Origin: Reyranella sp.
GTDB lineage: Bacteria > Pseudomonadota > Alphaproteobacteria > Reyranellales > Reyranellaceae
Assembly: GCA_019750135.1 (NCBI GenBank)
Contig: JAIEOV010000058.1
Location: forward strand, 59,053 to 123,052
Direction: 5' to 3'
DNA length: 64,000 nt
Shown: in pieces, positions 14,178 to 24,366 of the stretch
Layout of the letters: each line of letters starts with the position of its first letter
Position numbering within the stretch: position 1 is the stretch's first letter
The notes under the pieces: generated by a model
Seen by the model: only the letters and a program-made list of their open reading frames with translations
Database searches by the model: none
Told to the model about the DNA's origin: nothing
Position numbers and translations under genes: made by a program

Positions 14178-16157
14178 ATGACGACGGGAACGGCCGATAG
14201 CGCGACCGACGCTCGGGACACGTTTCCCAAGCTTTTGGCCGAGCGCGCCCGGATGAGCCCCGATCGGCCGGCCTATCGCGAAAAGGAATACGGCATCTGG
14301 CAGAGCCACAGCTGGGGCCATGTCGCGGCCGAGATCCGCCTGTTCGCCGCCGGCCTGGCCGATCTCGGCTTCCGCCGCGGCGATCGCCTGATCGTGGTCG
14401 GCGACAACCGTCCCTTGCTCTACTGGTCGATGTGCGCCGCACAGTCGCTGGGCGGCGTGCCGGTGCCGGTCTACCAGGATTCGGTGGCCGACGAGCTCGC
14501 CTACGTCGTTGAGCATGCCGGCGCGCGCTTCGCCCTGGCCGAGAACCAGGAGCAGGTCGACAAGCTGCTGGAGATCCAGAAGAAGGTGCCGACGCTCGAG
14601 GTCGTGATCTACCAGGACCCGCGCGGGCTCAGGCACTATACGGGCCTGCTGTCGACTGCCGAAGTGCAGGCACGCGGCGCCAAGCGGCTGGAGACGACGC
14701 CCGATCTCGTCTCTGCCGAGGTCGCTCGCGGCCGCGGCTCGGACGATGCCATCATGCTCTACACGTCGGGCACGACGGGCCGGCCCAAGGGCGCGGTCCT
14801 GAGCTACGACAACCTGATCTGGGCGGCCACGGCCGGCGCCGAATTCGACGGCCTGAAGGAAGGCGACGAGCTCCTGTCCTATCTGCCGATGGCGTGGGTC
14901 GGCGACCACATCTTCTCCTACGCCCAGTGCTACGTGGTCGGGCTGGTGGTGAACTGCCCCGAATCGGCGGCCACGGTGATGACCGACCTGCGCGAGATCG
15001 GCCCGACCTATTACTTTGCGCCGCCCCGCGTGCTGGAAAACCTGATCACCCAGGTGACGATCCGCATGGAGGATGCGGGCTTCATCAAGCGCCGGCTGTT
15101 CCAGTTCTTCATGGGCGTGGCGCGCAAGGTCGGGCCCAACCTGCTCGACGGCCGGCCGGTGTCGCTGCTCGATCGCCTGCTCTACGCCCTGGGCAACCTG
15201 CTGATCTACGGGCCGCTCAAGAACACGCTGGGCATGAGCCGCGTGCGCGTCGCCTATACGGCGGGCGAGGCGGTGGGGCCGGAGATCTTCAACTTCTATC
15301 GCGCGCTCGGCGTGAACATGAAGCAGCTCTACGGCCAGACCGAGGCCTCGGTGTTCGTCACCATCCATCCCAACGGCGAGGTCTTCCCTGATACGGTCGG
15401 CAAGCCGGTGGCCAATGTCGAGCTCAGGATCGCCGAGTCGGGCGAGGTGCTCTATCGCAGCCCCGGCGTGTTCAAGGAGTATTTCAAGAACCCGCAGGCG
15501 ACCAACGACACCAAGACCGAAGACGGCTGGGTCCATACCGGCGATGCGGGCTACCTCGACGACCGCGGGCATCTCCGCATCATCGATCGCGCCAAGGACG
15601 TCGGGAAGCTGAACGACGGCACGCTGTTCGCGCCCAAGTTCATCGAGAACAAGCTGAAGTTCTTCCCGCACATCAACGAGGCGGTGGCGTTCGGCCATGG
15701 TTGCGATTTCGTCGCGGTGTTCGTCAATATCGACATGACGGCGGTCGGCGACTGGGCCGAGCGGCGCAACCTCGCCTACGCGAGCTACCAGGAGCTGGCG
15801 GCGCGCAAGGAGGTCTACGACCTGGTGCAAAGCGAGATCGAGCGTGTCAACCGCGACCTCGCCGCCGATCCGCGCATGGCCGGCGCGCAGATCCGCCGAT
15901 TTCTTATTTTGCACAAGGCGCTCGATGCCGACGATGGCGAGCTCACGCGCACCAACAAGGTGCGCCGCGGTTTCATCGGCGAGCGCTACAAGCCCCTGGT
16001 CGACGCGCTCTACGGCAACGCCCGCTCGGCCAACATCAAGGTCGACGTCACTTTCGAGGACGGCCGCAAGGGCTCGATCGAGGGCGACGTCGAGATCCGC
16101 GACCTGGCGCCCCATCCTGGCGCTGGCGTCGCGCTGCCGCTCAGGAAGGCGAGCTGA
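14178..16157 (+). CDS. AMP-dependent synthetase / long-chain acyl-CoA ligase (FadD15-like)
   Basis: MLYTSGTTGRPKGAVLSYDN, QLYGQTEASVFV, HTGDAGYLDDRGHLRIIDRAKD. Confidence 0.9.
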   Translation: MTTGTADSATDARDTFPKLLAERARMSPDRPAYREKEYGIWQSHSWGHVAAEIRLFAAGLADLGFRRGDRLIVVGDNRPLLYWSMCAAQSLGGVPVPVYQDSVADELAYVVEHAGARFALAENQEQVDKLLEIQKKVPTLEVVIYQDPRGLRHYTGLLSTAEVQARGAKRLETTPDLVSAEVARGRGSDDAIMLYTSGTTGRPKGAVLSYDNLIWAATAGAEFDGLKEGDELLSYLPMAWVGDHIFSYAQCYVVGLVVNCPESAATVMTDLREIGPTYYFAPPRVLENLITQVTIRMEDAGFIKRRLFQFFMGVARKVGPNLLDGRPVSLLDRLLYALGNLLIYGPLKNTLGMSRVRVAYTAGEAVGPEIFNFYRALGVNMKQLYGQTEASVFVTIHPNGEVFPDTVGKPVANVELRIAESGEVLYRSPGVFKEYFKNPQATNDTKTEDGWVHTGDAGYLDDRGHLRIIDRAKDVGKLNDGTLFAPKFIENKLKFFPHINEAVAFGHGCDFVAVFVNIDMTAVGDWAERRNLAYASYQELAARKEVYDLVQSEIERVNRDLAADPRMAGAQIRRFLILHKALDADDGELTRTNKVRRGFIGERYKPLVDALYGNARSANIKVDVTFEDGRKGSIEGDVEIRDLAPHPGAGVALPLRKAS

Positions 16158-16162
16158 GCCCG

Positions 16163-16954
16163 ATGGCCCCGCGTACCCGTTTCTTCAACGAAGTGCTGCT
16201 GTCGGTCGAGAACATCAGCCTGTCGTTCGGCGGCGTGAAGGCATTGTCCGACATCAGTTTCGACATCGCCAGGGGCGAGATCCGCGCCATCATCGGGCCC
16301 AACGGCGCGGGCAAGTCGTCGATGCTGAACTGCATCAACGGCTTCTATCATCCGCAGCAAGGTGCCATCACCTACAAGGGCGTGCGCCGCAGCCAGATGC
16401 GCCCGCACGAGGCGGCCGAGCAGGGCATCGCCCGGACCTTCCAGAACATCGCGTTGTTCCGCGGCATGTCGACCCTCGACAACATCATGACCGGACGCAA
16501 CCTGCGCATGAAGACCGGCCTGTTCTGGCAGGCCTTGCGCATCGGACCGGCCGAGCGCGAGGAGATCGAGCACCGCCAGGCGGTCGAGAAGATCATCGAT
16601 TTCCTCGAGATCCAGCACATCCGCAAGGTGCCGGTCGGCCAGCTGCCCTACGGCCTGCAGAAGCGCGTCGAGCTCGGCCGCGCGCTCGCCGCCCAGCCCG
16701 AGCTGCTGCTGCTCGACGAGCCGATGGCCGGCATGAACATCGAGGAGAAGCAGGACATGTGCCGCTTCGTGCTCGACGTGAACGACGAGTTCGGCACGAC
16801 GATCTGCCTGATCGAGCACGACATGGGCGTCGTCATGGACATCTCCGACCGCGTCGTCGTCCTCGACTACGGCAAGAAGATCGGCGACGGCGTGCCCGAC
16901 GAGATCAAGAGCAACCAGGCGGTGATCGACGCCTATTTGGGAGTGTCGCACTGA
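16163..16954 (+). CDS. branched-chain amino acid-type ABC transporter ATP-binding protein (LivG-like)
   Basis: GPNGAGKSSMLNCINGFY Walker A, LLLLDEPMAGMN, IEHDMGVVM. Confidence 0.93.
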   Translation: MAPRTRFFNEVLLSVENISLSFGGVKALSDISFDIARGEIRAIIGPNGAGKSSMLNCINGFYHPQQGAITYKGVRRSQMRPHEAAEQGIARTFQNIALFRGMSTLDNIMTGRNLRMKTGLFWQALRIGPAEREEIEHRQAVEKIIDFLEIQHIRKVPVGQLPYGLQKRVELGRALAAQPELLLLDEPMAGMNIEEKQDMCRFVLDVNDEFGTTICLIEHDMGVVMDISDRVVVLDYGKKIGDGVPDEIKSNQAVIDAYLGVSH

Positions 16955-16970
16955 TGTTGCTCCGCGCACC

Positions 16971-17041
16971 CTGTCATCCCGAGCGTAGCGAGGGACCTTT
17001 CCTGTCGCCCCAAAGGTCCCTCGCTTCGCTCGGGATGACAG
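16971..17041. repeat. family B palindromic element, copy B1
   Basis: TGTCATCCCGAGCGTAGCGAGGGACCTTT ... AAAGGTCCCTCGCTTCGCTCGGGATGACA, 29-bp arms with one mismatch. Confidence 0.9.
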
Positions 17042-17069
17042 CGGGGCTGTCGAAAGGGAGTGCGCCTTA

Positions 17070-17996
17070 ATGGGTTTCTTCCTCGAGGTCCTGATCGGCG
17101 GGCTGCTGGCGGGCGTTCTCTACTCGCTGGTCGCCCTGGGCTTCGTGCTGATCTTCAAGGCGTCGGGCGTGTTCAACTTCGCCCAGGGCGCCATGGTGCT
17201 GACCGCGGCGCTGGCCCTGGTGCGCACGCTCGACATCGCCCAGAAGGAATGGCACTGGCCGTTCTGGCTCGCCTTGGTCGCGGGCTTCCTGTTCGCCGCC
17301 TGCGTCATGGCCGTCATCGCCTGGGCGTCGGAGCGGCTGGTGCTGCGCAAGCTGGTGAACCAGGAAGGCATCATCCTGTTCATGGCGACCATCGGCATGA
17401 CCTTCTTCATCGAGGGCCTTGCCCAGACCGTGTTCGGCGCCGACGTCTATCCCCTCAATATCGGCTTGCCCAAGGAGCCGATCTTCATCCTCGAATCGGT
17501 GTTCGACGGCGGCATCCTGGTGAACGAGCTCGACATCTGGGCCGCCGTCATCGCCGGCCTCCTGGTGGCGGGCCTGGCGCTGTTCTTCCAGAAGACGCGC
17601 ATCGGCCGCGCGCTGCGCGCCGTCGCCGACGATCACGCGGCCGCCCAGTCGGTCGGCATCCCACTCAACCAGATCTGGTTCATCGTCTGGCTGGTGGCGG
17701 GCCTCGTCGCCCTGGCCGCCGGCGCGGTGTGGGGCAGCAAGCTCGGCGTGCAGTTCTCGCTGACGCTGCTGGCGTTGAAGGCGCTGCCGGTGCTGATCCT
17801 GGGCGGCTTCACCTCGGTGCCGGGCGCCATCATCGGCGGGCTGATCATCGGCGCCGGCGAGAAGCTCGCCGAGGTCTTCCTCGGGCCGTCGATGGGCGGC
17901 GGCATCGAGATCTGGTTCGCTTACGTCCTGGCGCTTCTGTTCCTGCTGGTCAGGCCGCAGGGCCTGTTCGGCGAGCGCATCATCGAGCGCGTATAG
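17070..17996 (+). CDS. branched-chain amino acid-type ABC transporter permease (LivH-like)
   Basis: GGLLAGVLYSLVALGFVLIFKASGVFNFAQGAM. Confidence 0.93.
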   Translation: MGFFLEVLIGGLLAGVLYSLVALGFVLIFKASGVFNFAQGAMVLTAALALVRTLDIAQKEWHWPFWLALVAGFLFAACVMAVIAWASERLVLRKLVNQEGIILFMATIGMTFFIEGLAQTVFGADVYPLNIGLPKEPIFILESVFDGGILVNELDIWAAVIAGLLVAGLALFFQKTRIGRALRAVADDHAAAQSVGIPLNQIWFIVWLVAGLVALAAGAVWGSKLGVQFSLTLLALKALPVLILGGFTSVPGAIIGGLIIGAGEKLAEVFLGPSMGGGIEIWFAYVLALLFLLVRPQGLFGERIIERV

Positions 17997-18008
17997 GGGA
18001 GGCGGGTC

Positions 18009-19085
18009 GTGTTCTATCGCGAGGCCGGCCAGTTCAAGGTGAGCTACGAGGCGGACCAGGCGGTCTTCCCGATCGCGCAGGACCGCATCGCCATGCTGGC
18101 CCTGCTGCTGATCGCCTTCTTCGTCGTGCCGTTCGTGGCGAGCGAGTACGTCTATCGCGCGGTGCTGATCCCGGTCGTGATCCTGTCGCTGGCGGCGATC
18201 GGCCTGAACGTGCTGATGGGCTATTGCGGCCAGGTCTCCTTGGGTTCCGGCGCCTTCATGGCGGTCGGCGCCTATGCCGCCTACAACTTCGCCATCCGCC
18301 TGCCGTTCCTCAATCCGTTCGTCTGCATCCTGCTGGGCGGCTTCGTCGCGGCCGGAGTCGGCATCGCCTTCGGCGTGCCGAGTCTGCGCATCAAGGGTTT
18401 CTATCTCGCCTGCGCCACGCTCGCCGCGCAATTCTTCGCCGACTGGGCCTTCCTGCGCATCAAGTGGTTCACCAACTACACGCCGTCGGGCTCGATCAAC
18501 GCCCCGCCGCTGCAGGTGTTGGGCTTCGACCTGTCGTCGCCGACCGCCAACTATGTCGTCTGCCTGGTCTTCACCGTCGTGCTGGCGATCGCCACCAAGA
18601 ACATCGTGCGCGGCCATGTCGGCCGGCAATGGATGGCGATCCGCGACATGGACATCGCGGCCGAGATCATCGGCGTGCGGCCGATGTACGCCAAGCTGAC
18701 GGCCTTCGCCGTGTCGTCGTTCCTGATCGGCGTCGCCGGCGGCCTGTGGGCCTTCGTCTATCTCGGTTCGTGGGAGCCTGCCGCCTTCTCGATCGACCGC
18801 TCCTTCCAGCTCATGTTCATGATCATCATCGGCGGGCTGGGCTCGATCCTGGGCAGCGTGCTGGGCGCCGCCTTCATCGTGCTGCTGCCGATCTTCCTCA
18901 ACCAGGCACTGCCGCCGTTCGGCGCCGTGTTCGGCTGGCGGATAAGCACCGCCACGGTCTCGCACTTCGAGGCGATGATCTTCGGCGCCCTGATCGTGTT
19001 CTTTCTGATCGTCGAGCCGCACGGGCTCGCGCGATTGTGGTCGGTGGCGAAGGAGAAGCTTCGGTTGTGGCCCTTCCCGCACTGA
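18009..19085 (+). CDS. branched-chain amino acid-type ABC transporter permease (LivM-like)
   Basis: IGLNVLMGYCGQVSLGSGAFMAVGAYAAYN. Confidence 0.93.
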   Translation: MFYREAGQFKVSYEADQAVFPIAQDRIAMLALLLIAFFVVPFVASEYVYRAVLIPVVILSLAAIGLNVLMGYCGQVSLGSGAFMAVGAYAAYNFAIRLPFLNPFVCILLGGFVAAGVGIAFGVPSLRIKGFYLACATLAAQFFADWAFLRIKWFTNYTPSGSINAPPLQVLGFDLSSPTANYVVCLVFTVVLAIATKNIVRGHVGRQWMAIRDMDIAAEIIGVRPMYAKLTAFAVSSFLIGVAGGLWAFVYLGSWEPAAFSIDRSFQLMFMIIIGGLGSILGSVLGAAFIVLLPIFLNQALPPFGAVFGWRISTATVSHFEAMIFGALIVFFLIVEPHGLARLWSVAKEKLRLWPFPH

Positions 19086-19152
19086 GCGGGACGGTCTAGG
19101 TTTTGGACAAGGGCGGCCTTCAGGGACCGTTCAACCAGTGAGGAGGAAACGA

Positions 19153-20478
19153 ATGGGTCTTCGCAAACTCGCGCTGCTCGGCGCGGCAATCGCCTCGGCG
19201 GGCGTCATCGTCGCAACGACGGCTCAGGCTCAGAACGAGCAGTTCATCCCGGGTCTGGTCTACCGGACCGGCGCTTACGCCCCCAACGGCATTCCCTTCG
19301 CCGACGGCGTGCGCGACTACATCACCATGCTCAACGAGCGTGACGGCGGCATCAACGGCGTGAAGATCGCGTTCGAGGAGTGCGAGACGGGCTACGCCAC
19401 CGACCGCGGCGTCGAATGCTACGAGCGCCTCAAGGGCAAGGGCCCGACGGGCGCCGCCTACTTCAGCCCGCTCAGCACAGGCATCACCTTCGCGCTCACC
19501 GAGAAGGCGCCGGGCGACAAGGTGCCGCTGATCACCATGGGCTATGGCCGCTCGGAGAGCCGCGACGGCTCGGTGTTCGAATGGAACTTCCCGCTGCTCG
19601 GCACCTACTGGACCGCGGCCAACGTCGCTGTCCAGCATATCGCGAAGGAGATCGGCGGCGCCGACAAGCTCAAGGGCAAGAAGATCGCGCTGCTCTATCA
19701 CGATTCGCCCTACGGCAAGGAGCCGATCGCGGCGCTCGAGGCGATGTCCAAGAAGTACGGCTTCGAGTTCCTGCCGATCCCGGTGCCGGCGCCGGGCAGC
19801 GAGCAGAAGTCGCAATGGCTGCAGATCCGCCAGCAGCGGCCGGACTACGTGCTGCTGTGGGGCTGGGGCGTCATGAACTCGGCGGCCGTCACCGAGGCGG
19901 GCAACGTCAACTACCCGCGCGACAAGATGATCGGCGTGTGGTGGTCGGGCGCCGAGCCCGACGTCGTGCCGGCCGGCGACAAGGGCGCGGGCTACAAGGC
20001 GCTGATGCTGCAGCATCCCGCCGGCAAGGCGGCGGTCTATGCCGACCTCGAGAAGTACGTCATCGGGCCGGGCAAGTCGCTGGCCAAGCCCGACGAGATC
20101 GGCTCGGTGCTGTACAACCGCGGCCTGATCAACTCCATGCTGGGCACCGAGTCGATCCGCACCGCCATGGCCAAGTACGGCAACAAGCCGATGACCGGCG
20201 AGCAGGTGCGCTGGGGCATCGAGCATCTCGACCTCACCGCCGATCGCATCAAGCAGCTCGGCTTCGAGGGCATGATCGGACCGATCAAGGTCTCCTGTTC
20301 CGATCACGAAGGCACGCGCCTGAGCCGTGTCCACCAGTGGGACGGCAAGAAGTGGAACGTGATCTCCGACTGGTACACGGCCGATGACACGATCCTTGCC
20401 CCGATGGTCAAGGACACCGCGGCCAAGTACGCGACCGAGAAGAAGATCACGCCGCGCGACTGCTCGAAGGAGAGCTGA
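19153..20478 (+). CDS. ABC transporter substrate-binding protein (LivK/Peripla_BP_6-like)
   Basis: Signal peptide plus LVYRTGAYAPNGIPFADGVRDYITMLNERDGGINGVKI; AGGAGG upstream. Confidence 0.9.
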   Translation: MGLRKLALLGAAIASAGVIVATTAQAQNEQFIPGLVYRTGAYAPNGIPFADGVRDYITMLNERDGGINGVKIAFEECETGYATDRGVECYERLKGKGPTGAAYFSPLSTGITFALTEKAPGDKVPLITMGYGRSESRDGSVFEWNFPLLGTYWTAANVAVQHIAKEIGGADKLKGKKIALLYHDSPYGKEPIAALEAMSKKYGFEFLPIPVPAPGSEQKSQWLQIRQQRPDYVLLWGWGVMNSAAVTEAGNVNYPRDKMIGVWWSGAEPDVVPAGDKGAGYKALMLQHPAGKAAVYADLEKYVIGPGKSLAKPDEIGSVLYNRGLINSMLGTESIRTAMAKYGNKPMTGEQVRWGIEHLDLTADRIKQLGFEGMIGPIKVSCSDHEGTRLSRVHQWDGKKWNVISDWYTADDTILAPMVKDTAAKYATEKKITPRDCSKES

Positions 20479-20509
20479 GCATCGTGACAGCGACGAAGCG
20501 GGGGCGCGC

Positions 20510-21337
20510 GTGACCGCCCCCGCCCCCGCCCCGAATGCAGCCAACGTCATCGACGTGGCCAGCGTCGAGGTCATCTACAACCACGTCATCCTGGTGCTGA
20601 AGGGCGTGTCGCTCGCGGTGCCGGAAGGATCGATCGTGGCGCTGCTGGGCGCCAACGGCGCCGGCAAGTCGACGACGCTGAAGTCGATCTCCAACCTGCT
20701 CCTGGCCGAGCGCGGCGAGGTCACCAAGGGCCAGATCCATTGCCGCGGCGAGCGGGTCGACGGGCTGTCGCCCAACGATCTCGTGAAGCGCGGCGTCATC
20801 CAGGTGATGGAAGGCCGCCATTGCTTCGGCCATCTCACGGTCGAGGAGAACCTGCTGACCGGCGCGTTCATCCATGGCGGCAAGCGGCGTCAGATCGCCG
20901 ACGACCTGGAGAAGGTCTACCACTATTTCCCCCGGCTGAAGGTGCGGCGCTCGAGCCAGGCCGGCTACACCTCGGGCGGCGAGCAGCAGATGACGGCGAT
21001 CGGCCGCGCGCTGATGAGCCGGCCCAACACCATCCTGCTCGACGAGCCGTCGATGGGGCTGGCACCGCAGCTCGTCGAGGAGATCTTCGAGATCGTGAAG
21101 AACCTCAACGAGCAGGAAAGGGTTTCGATCCTGCTGGCCGAGCAGAACACCAACGTCGCCCTGCGCTACGCCCATTACGGCTACATCCTGGAGAACGGCC
21201 GCGTCGTGCTCGACGGCGACGCCGCCTCCCTGCGCGAGAACGAGGACGTGAAGGAGTTCTACCTCGGCATCGGCGGCGAGGGGCGCCGCTCGTTCCGCGA
21301 CGTCAAGCACTACCGGCGGCGCAAGCGCTGGCTTTAG
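20510..21337 (+). CDS. branched-chain amino acid-type ABC transporter ATP-binding protein (LivF-like)
   Basis: LLGANGAGKSTTLKSISNLL, GGEQQMTAIGRALMSRPNTILLDEPSMGLAP; GTG start. Confidence 0.92.
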   Translation: MTAPAPAPNAANVIDVASVEVIYNHVILVLKGVSLAVPEGSIVALLGANGAGKSTTLKSISNLLLAERGEVTKGQIHCRGERVDGLSPNDLVKRGVIQVMEGRHCFGHLTVEENLLTGAFIHGGKRRQIADDLEKVYHYFPRLKVRRSSQAGYTSGGEQQMTAIGRALMSRPNTILLDEPSMGLAPQLVEEIFEIVKNLNEQERVSILLAEQNTNVALRYAHYGYILENGRVVLDGDAASLRENEDVKEFYLGIGGEGRRSFRDVKHYRRRKRWL

Positions 21338-21389
21338 GGCTATCTCGCAGGTAATTGCCGCTCATGCGGGCACCGTCGATGCTCGCGGC

Positions 21390-21755
21390 ATGTGGACTGC
21401 TCTTGCCTTTGCCGTCGTCGGCGGCATTCATCTCATGCCGATCGCGCCGATATTCGTGCCCGAGACGCTGTCGCGCCTCTACGGCATTGCGCCCACCGAT
21501 TCGACGCTGCTGGTGCTGATGCGTCATCGCGCCGTGCTGCTGGCCCTGGTCGGCATCCTCTGTCTGTGGGCGGTCTGGTGGCCTGCGGTGCGACCGGCCG
21601 CTTTGCTGGCGGCCGCGATCAACACCGCAGGCTTCCTCGGTTTCTATGCGCTCTACGGCAATCCGGCGGGTGCCTTGCGCACCATCGCCATCGCCGACCT
21701 GATCGCACTGCCGCCGCTTGCCTTCGCCGCCTGGATGACGCTGCTGCGCGACTAG
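21390..21755 (+). CDS. small multi-pass membrane protein
   Basis: 121 aa, about four hydrophobic segments. Confidence 0.6.
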   Translation: MWTALAFAVVGGIHLMPIAPIFVPETLSRLYGIAPTDSTLLVLMRHRAVLLALVGILCLWAVWWPAVRPAALLAAAINTAGFLGFYALYGNPAGALRTIAIADLIALPPLAFAAWMTLLRD

Positions 21756-22075
21756 GCTGAATTGTCCGACAGCTTCATCAGGATGAGGCCGCTCACGATC
21801 AGTACGGCGGCCGCGATGCGTCCGAGGCTGGCCTGCTCCCCCAGGACGACGATGCCGAAGATGAAGGCGCCGGCGGCGCCGATGCCGGTCCACACCGAGT
21901 AGGCGGTGCCGAGCGGCAGCGTCTTCATCGAGATCGACAGCAGCACCATGCTGGCGACCATGCCGACAAGGCTGATGATGGTCGGCCAGAGCTTGGTGAA
22001 GCCCTCGGAATGCTTCATGGCCGAAGCCCACACGATCTCCAGCAGGCCCGCGATACCCAGATATACCCAAGCCAT
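21752..22075 (-). CDS. SMR-family transporter, SugE/Gdx-like (guanidinium exporter subtype)
   Basis: MAWVYLGIAGLLEIVWASAMKHSEGFTKLWP, PLGTAYSVWTGIGAAGAF. Confidence 0.9.
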   Translation of the reverse strand: MAWVYLGIAGLLEIVWASAMKHSEGFTKLWPTIISLVGMVASMVLLSISMKTLPLGTAYSVWTGIGAAGAFIFGIVVLGEQASLGRIAAAVLIVSGLILMKLSDNSA

Positions 22076-22165
22076 GTCGGCTCTCCTTGTCCAGAGCCGG
22101 GCCGTCCCGGACATGCACCCATTCGACTGGGGGAGGACGTGGCCTCGCGTCCGGCGATGTAGGCA
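22076..22165 (-). promoter_or_regulatory. structured 5' leader of the sugE-like gene, candidate guanidine-type riboswitch
   Basis: Minus-strand RNA: CCGGG-ACGG-CCCGG hairpin (22097-22110) and overlapping GGCTCT-GGACAAGG-AGAGCC hairpin (22079-22098) that sequesters AAGGAG. Confidence 0.35.
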
Positions 22166-22211
22166 GCCGGCGCGGCGGCTTCAACCAACCGTCGACCGGC
22201 CCTAGAAAAAG

Positions 22212-22694
22212 TCAGGCCGCCTTGCTCTCCGCCGACTTCTTCGGGATCGGCGGTGTAAAGCGGAAGGCGGCGCCCAGCCGGTTCCAGGCGTTGATGTTGG
22301 CGACCGCGACGCTGAGCGCGATCACCTCGTCCTCGCTGAAGTGCCGGCGCACGCTCTCATAGGCCTCGTCCGGCACGCTGCGGCCGTCGAGCCGCGTCAG
22401 CGTCTCGGCCCAGGCGAGCGCCGCGCACTCCTTGTCCGAGAAGATGCCGGCCTCGGGCCAGGTCGCCACCAGGTCGAGCTTCTCCTGCGGCAGGCCGAGC
22501 CGCCGCGACACGTTGAGATGGATTTGCAGGCAGAAGGCGCAGTTGTTGATCTGCGAGACGCGCAGCTTGGCAAGCTCGACGATCGTCTTGTCGAGGCCCG
22601 ACTCCTCGGTGCTCTTGCCCATGGCCAGCAGGGCGGCCTGCGCGGCGGGCGCGCTCTTCTGGAAGGTCTCGTAGGAGATGCGGACGTGCGACAT
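22212..22694 (-). CDS. carboxymuconolactone decarboxylase / AhpD-like alkylhydroperoxidase
   Basis: VELAKLRVSQINNCAFCLQIHLNVSRRLG, CxxC-x3-H motif. Confidence 0.9.
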   Translation of the reverse strand: MSHVRISYETFQKSAPAAQAALLAMGKSTEESGLDKTIVELAKLRVSQINNCAFCLQIHLNVSRRLGLPQEKLDLVATWPEAGIFSDKECAALAWAETLTRLDGRSVPDEAYESVRRHFSEDEVIALSVAVANINAWNRLGAAFRFTPPIPKKSAESKAA

Positions 22695-22813
22695 GAGCGG
22701 CTCCAGGATATTCGAACTCTGATATAGGAAAATCTGGCGTCCTGGCAAGGCTCAGCCTTTGCAACCATTGATAGATTGACTCGATAGGAATGCAGGCATA
22801 GATAGGAGGGGCG

Positions 22814-23038
22814 ATGACCGACAAGACGAGCGCTCTGATCCTCGAGCAACTGCGCGTCCTTCGCATGGACATGGGTGAGCTGCGCGCGGACGTGCGCGAC
22901 ATGAGGGGACGCCTGACCTCGCTCGAAGTGTCCGCGGCAAATCTGCACGGCGATTTTGCCGGCCAGTCCGAGCGAATCGACCGTCTCGAGGGCCGGCTGG
23001 AGCGGATCGAGCACCGACTGAGACTGCGCGACGCCTGA
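22814..23038 (+). CDS. small coiled-coil protein
   Basis: 74 aa heptad-rich; good upstream GGAGGG. Confidence 0.55.
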   Translation: MTDKTSALILEQLRVLRMDMGELRADVRDMRGRLTSLEVSAANLHGDFAGQSERIDRLEGRLERIEHRLRLRDA

Positions 23039-23104
23039 GGTGACGCTGCCTTGGCAAGAGGGCGGCGCGGCGGCTACCGTGCCGCAAAGCCAGAGGAAGC
23101 GCCC

Positions 23105-24340
23105 ATGTCCAAGCACTACGACACGCTGGAAACCCGCACGCCGGCCGAGCGCGAGAAGGCGCTGATGCAGGCCCTGCCGCAGCAGATCGCCCACGCCAAG
23201 GCCAACGCTCCGTTCTTCAAGGACTGGCTGAAGGATGTCGATGCCGCCGCGGTGACCTCGCGCGAGGCGCTGGCCAGGCTGCCGGTGCTGCGCAAGTCCA
23301 TGCTGGGCGAGGTGCAGAAGAAGAACCCGCCGATGGGCGGCCTGATCGCCGTGCCCATGAGCAAGGTGCGCCACGTCTTCATGTCGCCCGGCCCGATCTT
23401 CGAGGTCGACACCGACGAGCCCGACTATTTTCGCGGCGCGCGGGCGATGTACGCCGCGGGCTTCCGGCCGGGCCAGGTCGTCTACAACACCTTCTCCTAT
23501 CACCTGACGCCGGCCGGCATCATGATGGAATCGGCCCTGCGCGCGCTGGGCTGCGCCGTCGTCCCGGGCGGCGTCGGCAACACCGAACTGCAGCTCGACG
23601 CCATCGCCGGCATCCGGCCCGACTGCTACGTCGGCACGCCCTCGTTCCTGAAGATTCTGATCGAGAAGGCGGCGGAGCTGGGCAAGGACATCTCCTCGCT
23701 GAAGCATGCCTTCGTCGGCGCCGAGGCTCTGCCGCCGTCATTGCGCCAGATGTTCATCGACAAGGGCATGACCTGCCTGCAGAGCTACGGCACGGCCGAT
23801 GTGGGCACCATCGCCTACGAATCGGAGTCGATCCAGGGCATGACGGTCGACGAGGGCGTGATCGTCGAGATCGTGCGCCCCGGCACCGGCGATCCCGTGC
23901 CCGAAGGCGACGTCGGCGAGGTCGTGGTCACGACCTTCAACCGCGCCTATCCGCTGGTCCGCTTCGGCACCGGCGACATGTCGGCGGTGCTCGCGGGCCC
24001 GAGTCCCTGCGGGCGCACCAACATGCGCATAAAGGGCTGGATGGGACGCGCCGACCAGCGCACCAAGGTGCGCGGCATGTTCGTCGATCCCGAGCAAATC
24101 GCCGAGATCGCCAAGAAGCATCCGGGCATGGGCCGCCTGCGCCTGGTCATCGACTGGGTCAACCAGGCCGACACGATGACGCTCAAGGTCGAGGCGCCAC
24201 AGCCCTCCGCCGATCTCGAGAAGGCGATGGAAGGCACCATCCGCACCGTCTGCAAGGTCGGCGGCAAGGTCGAGTTCGCCCAGCCCGGCAGCCTGCCCAA
24301 CGACGGCAAGGTCATCGACGACGTCCGGAAATACACCTGA
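23105..24340 (+). CDS. phenylacetate--CoA ligase-like adenylate-forming enzyme
   Basis: LKHAFVGAEALPPSLRQMF, SYGTADVGTIAYES, RIKGWMGRADQRTKVRGMFVDPEQI. Confidence 0.85.
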   Translation: MSKHYDTLETRTPAEREKALMQALPQQIAHAKANAPFFKDWLKDVDAAAVTSREALARLPVLRKSMLGEVQKKNPPMGGLIAVPMSKVRHVFMSPGPIFEVDTDEPDYFRGARAMYAAGFRPGQVVYNTFSYHLTPAGIMMESALRALGCAVVPGGVGNTELQLDAIAGIRPDCYVGTPSFLKILIEKAAELGKDISSLKHAFVGAEALPPSLRQMFIDKGMTCLQSYGTADVGTIAYESESIQGMTVDEGVIVEIVRPGTGDPVPEGDVGEVVVTTFNRAYPLVRFGTGDMSAVLAGPSPCGRTNMRIKGWMGRADQRTKVRGMFVDPEQIAEIAKKHPGMGRLRLVIDWVNQADTMTLKVEAPQPSADLEKAMEGTIRTVCKVGGKVEFAQPGSLPNDGKVIDDVRKYT

Positions 24341-24366
24341 TCCACCTCGGTTTCTGAAAGAGCCTG

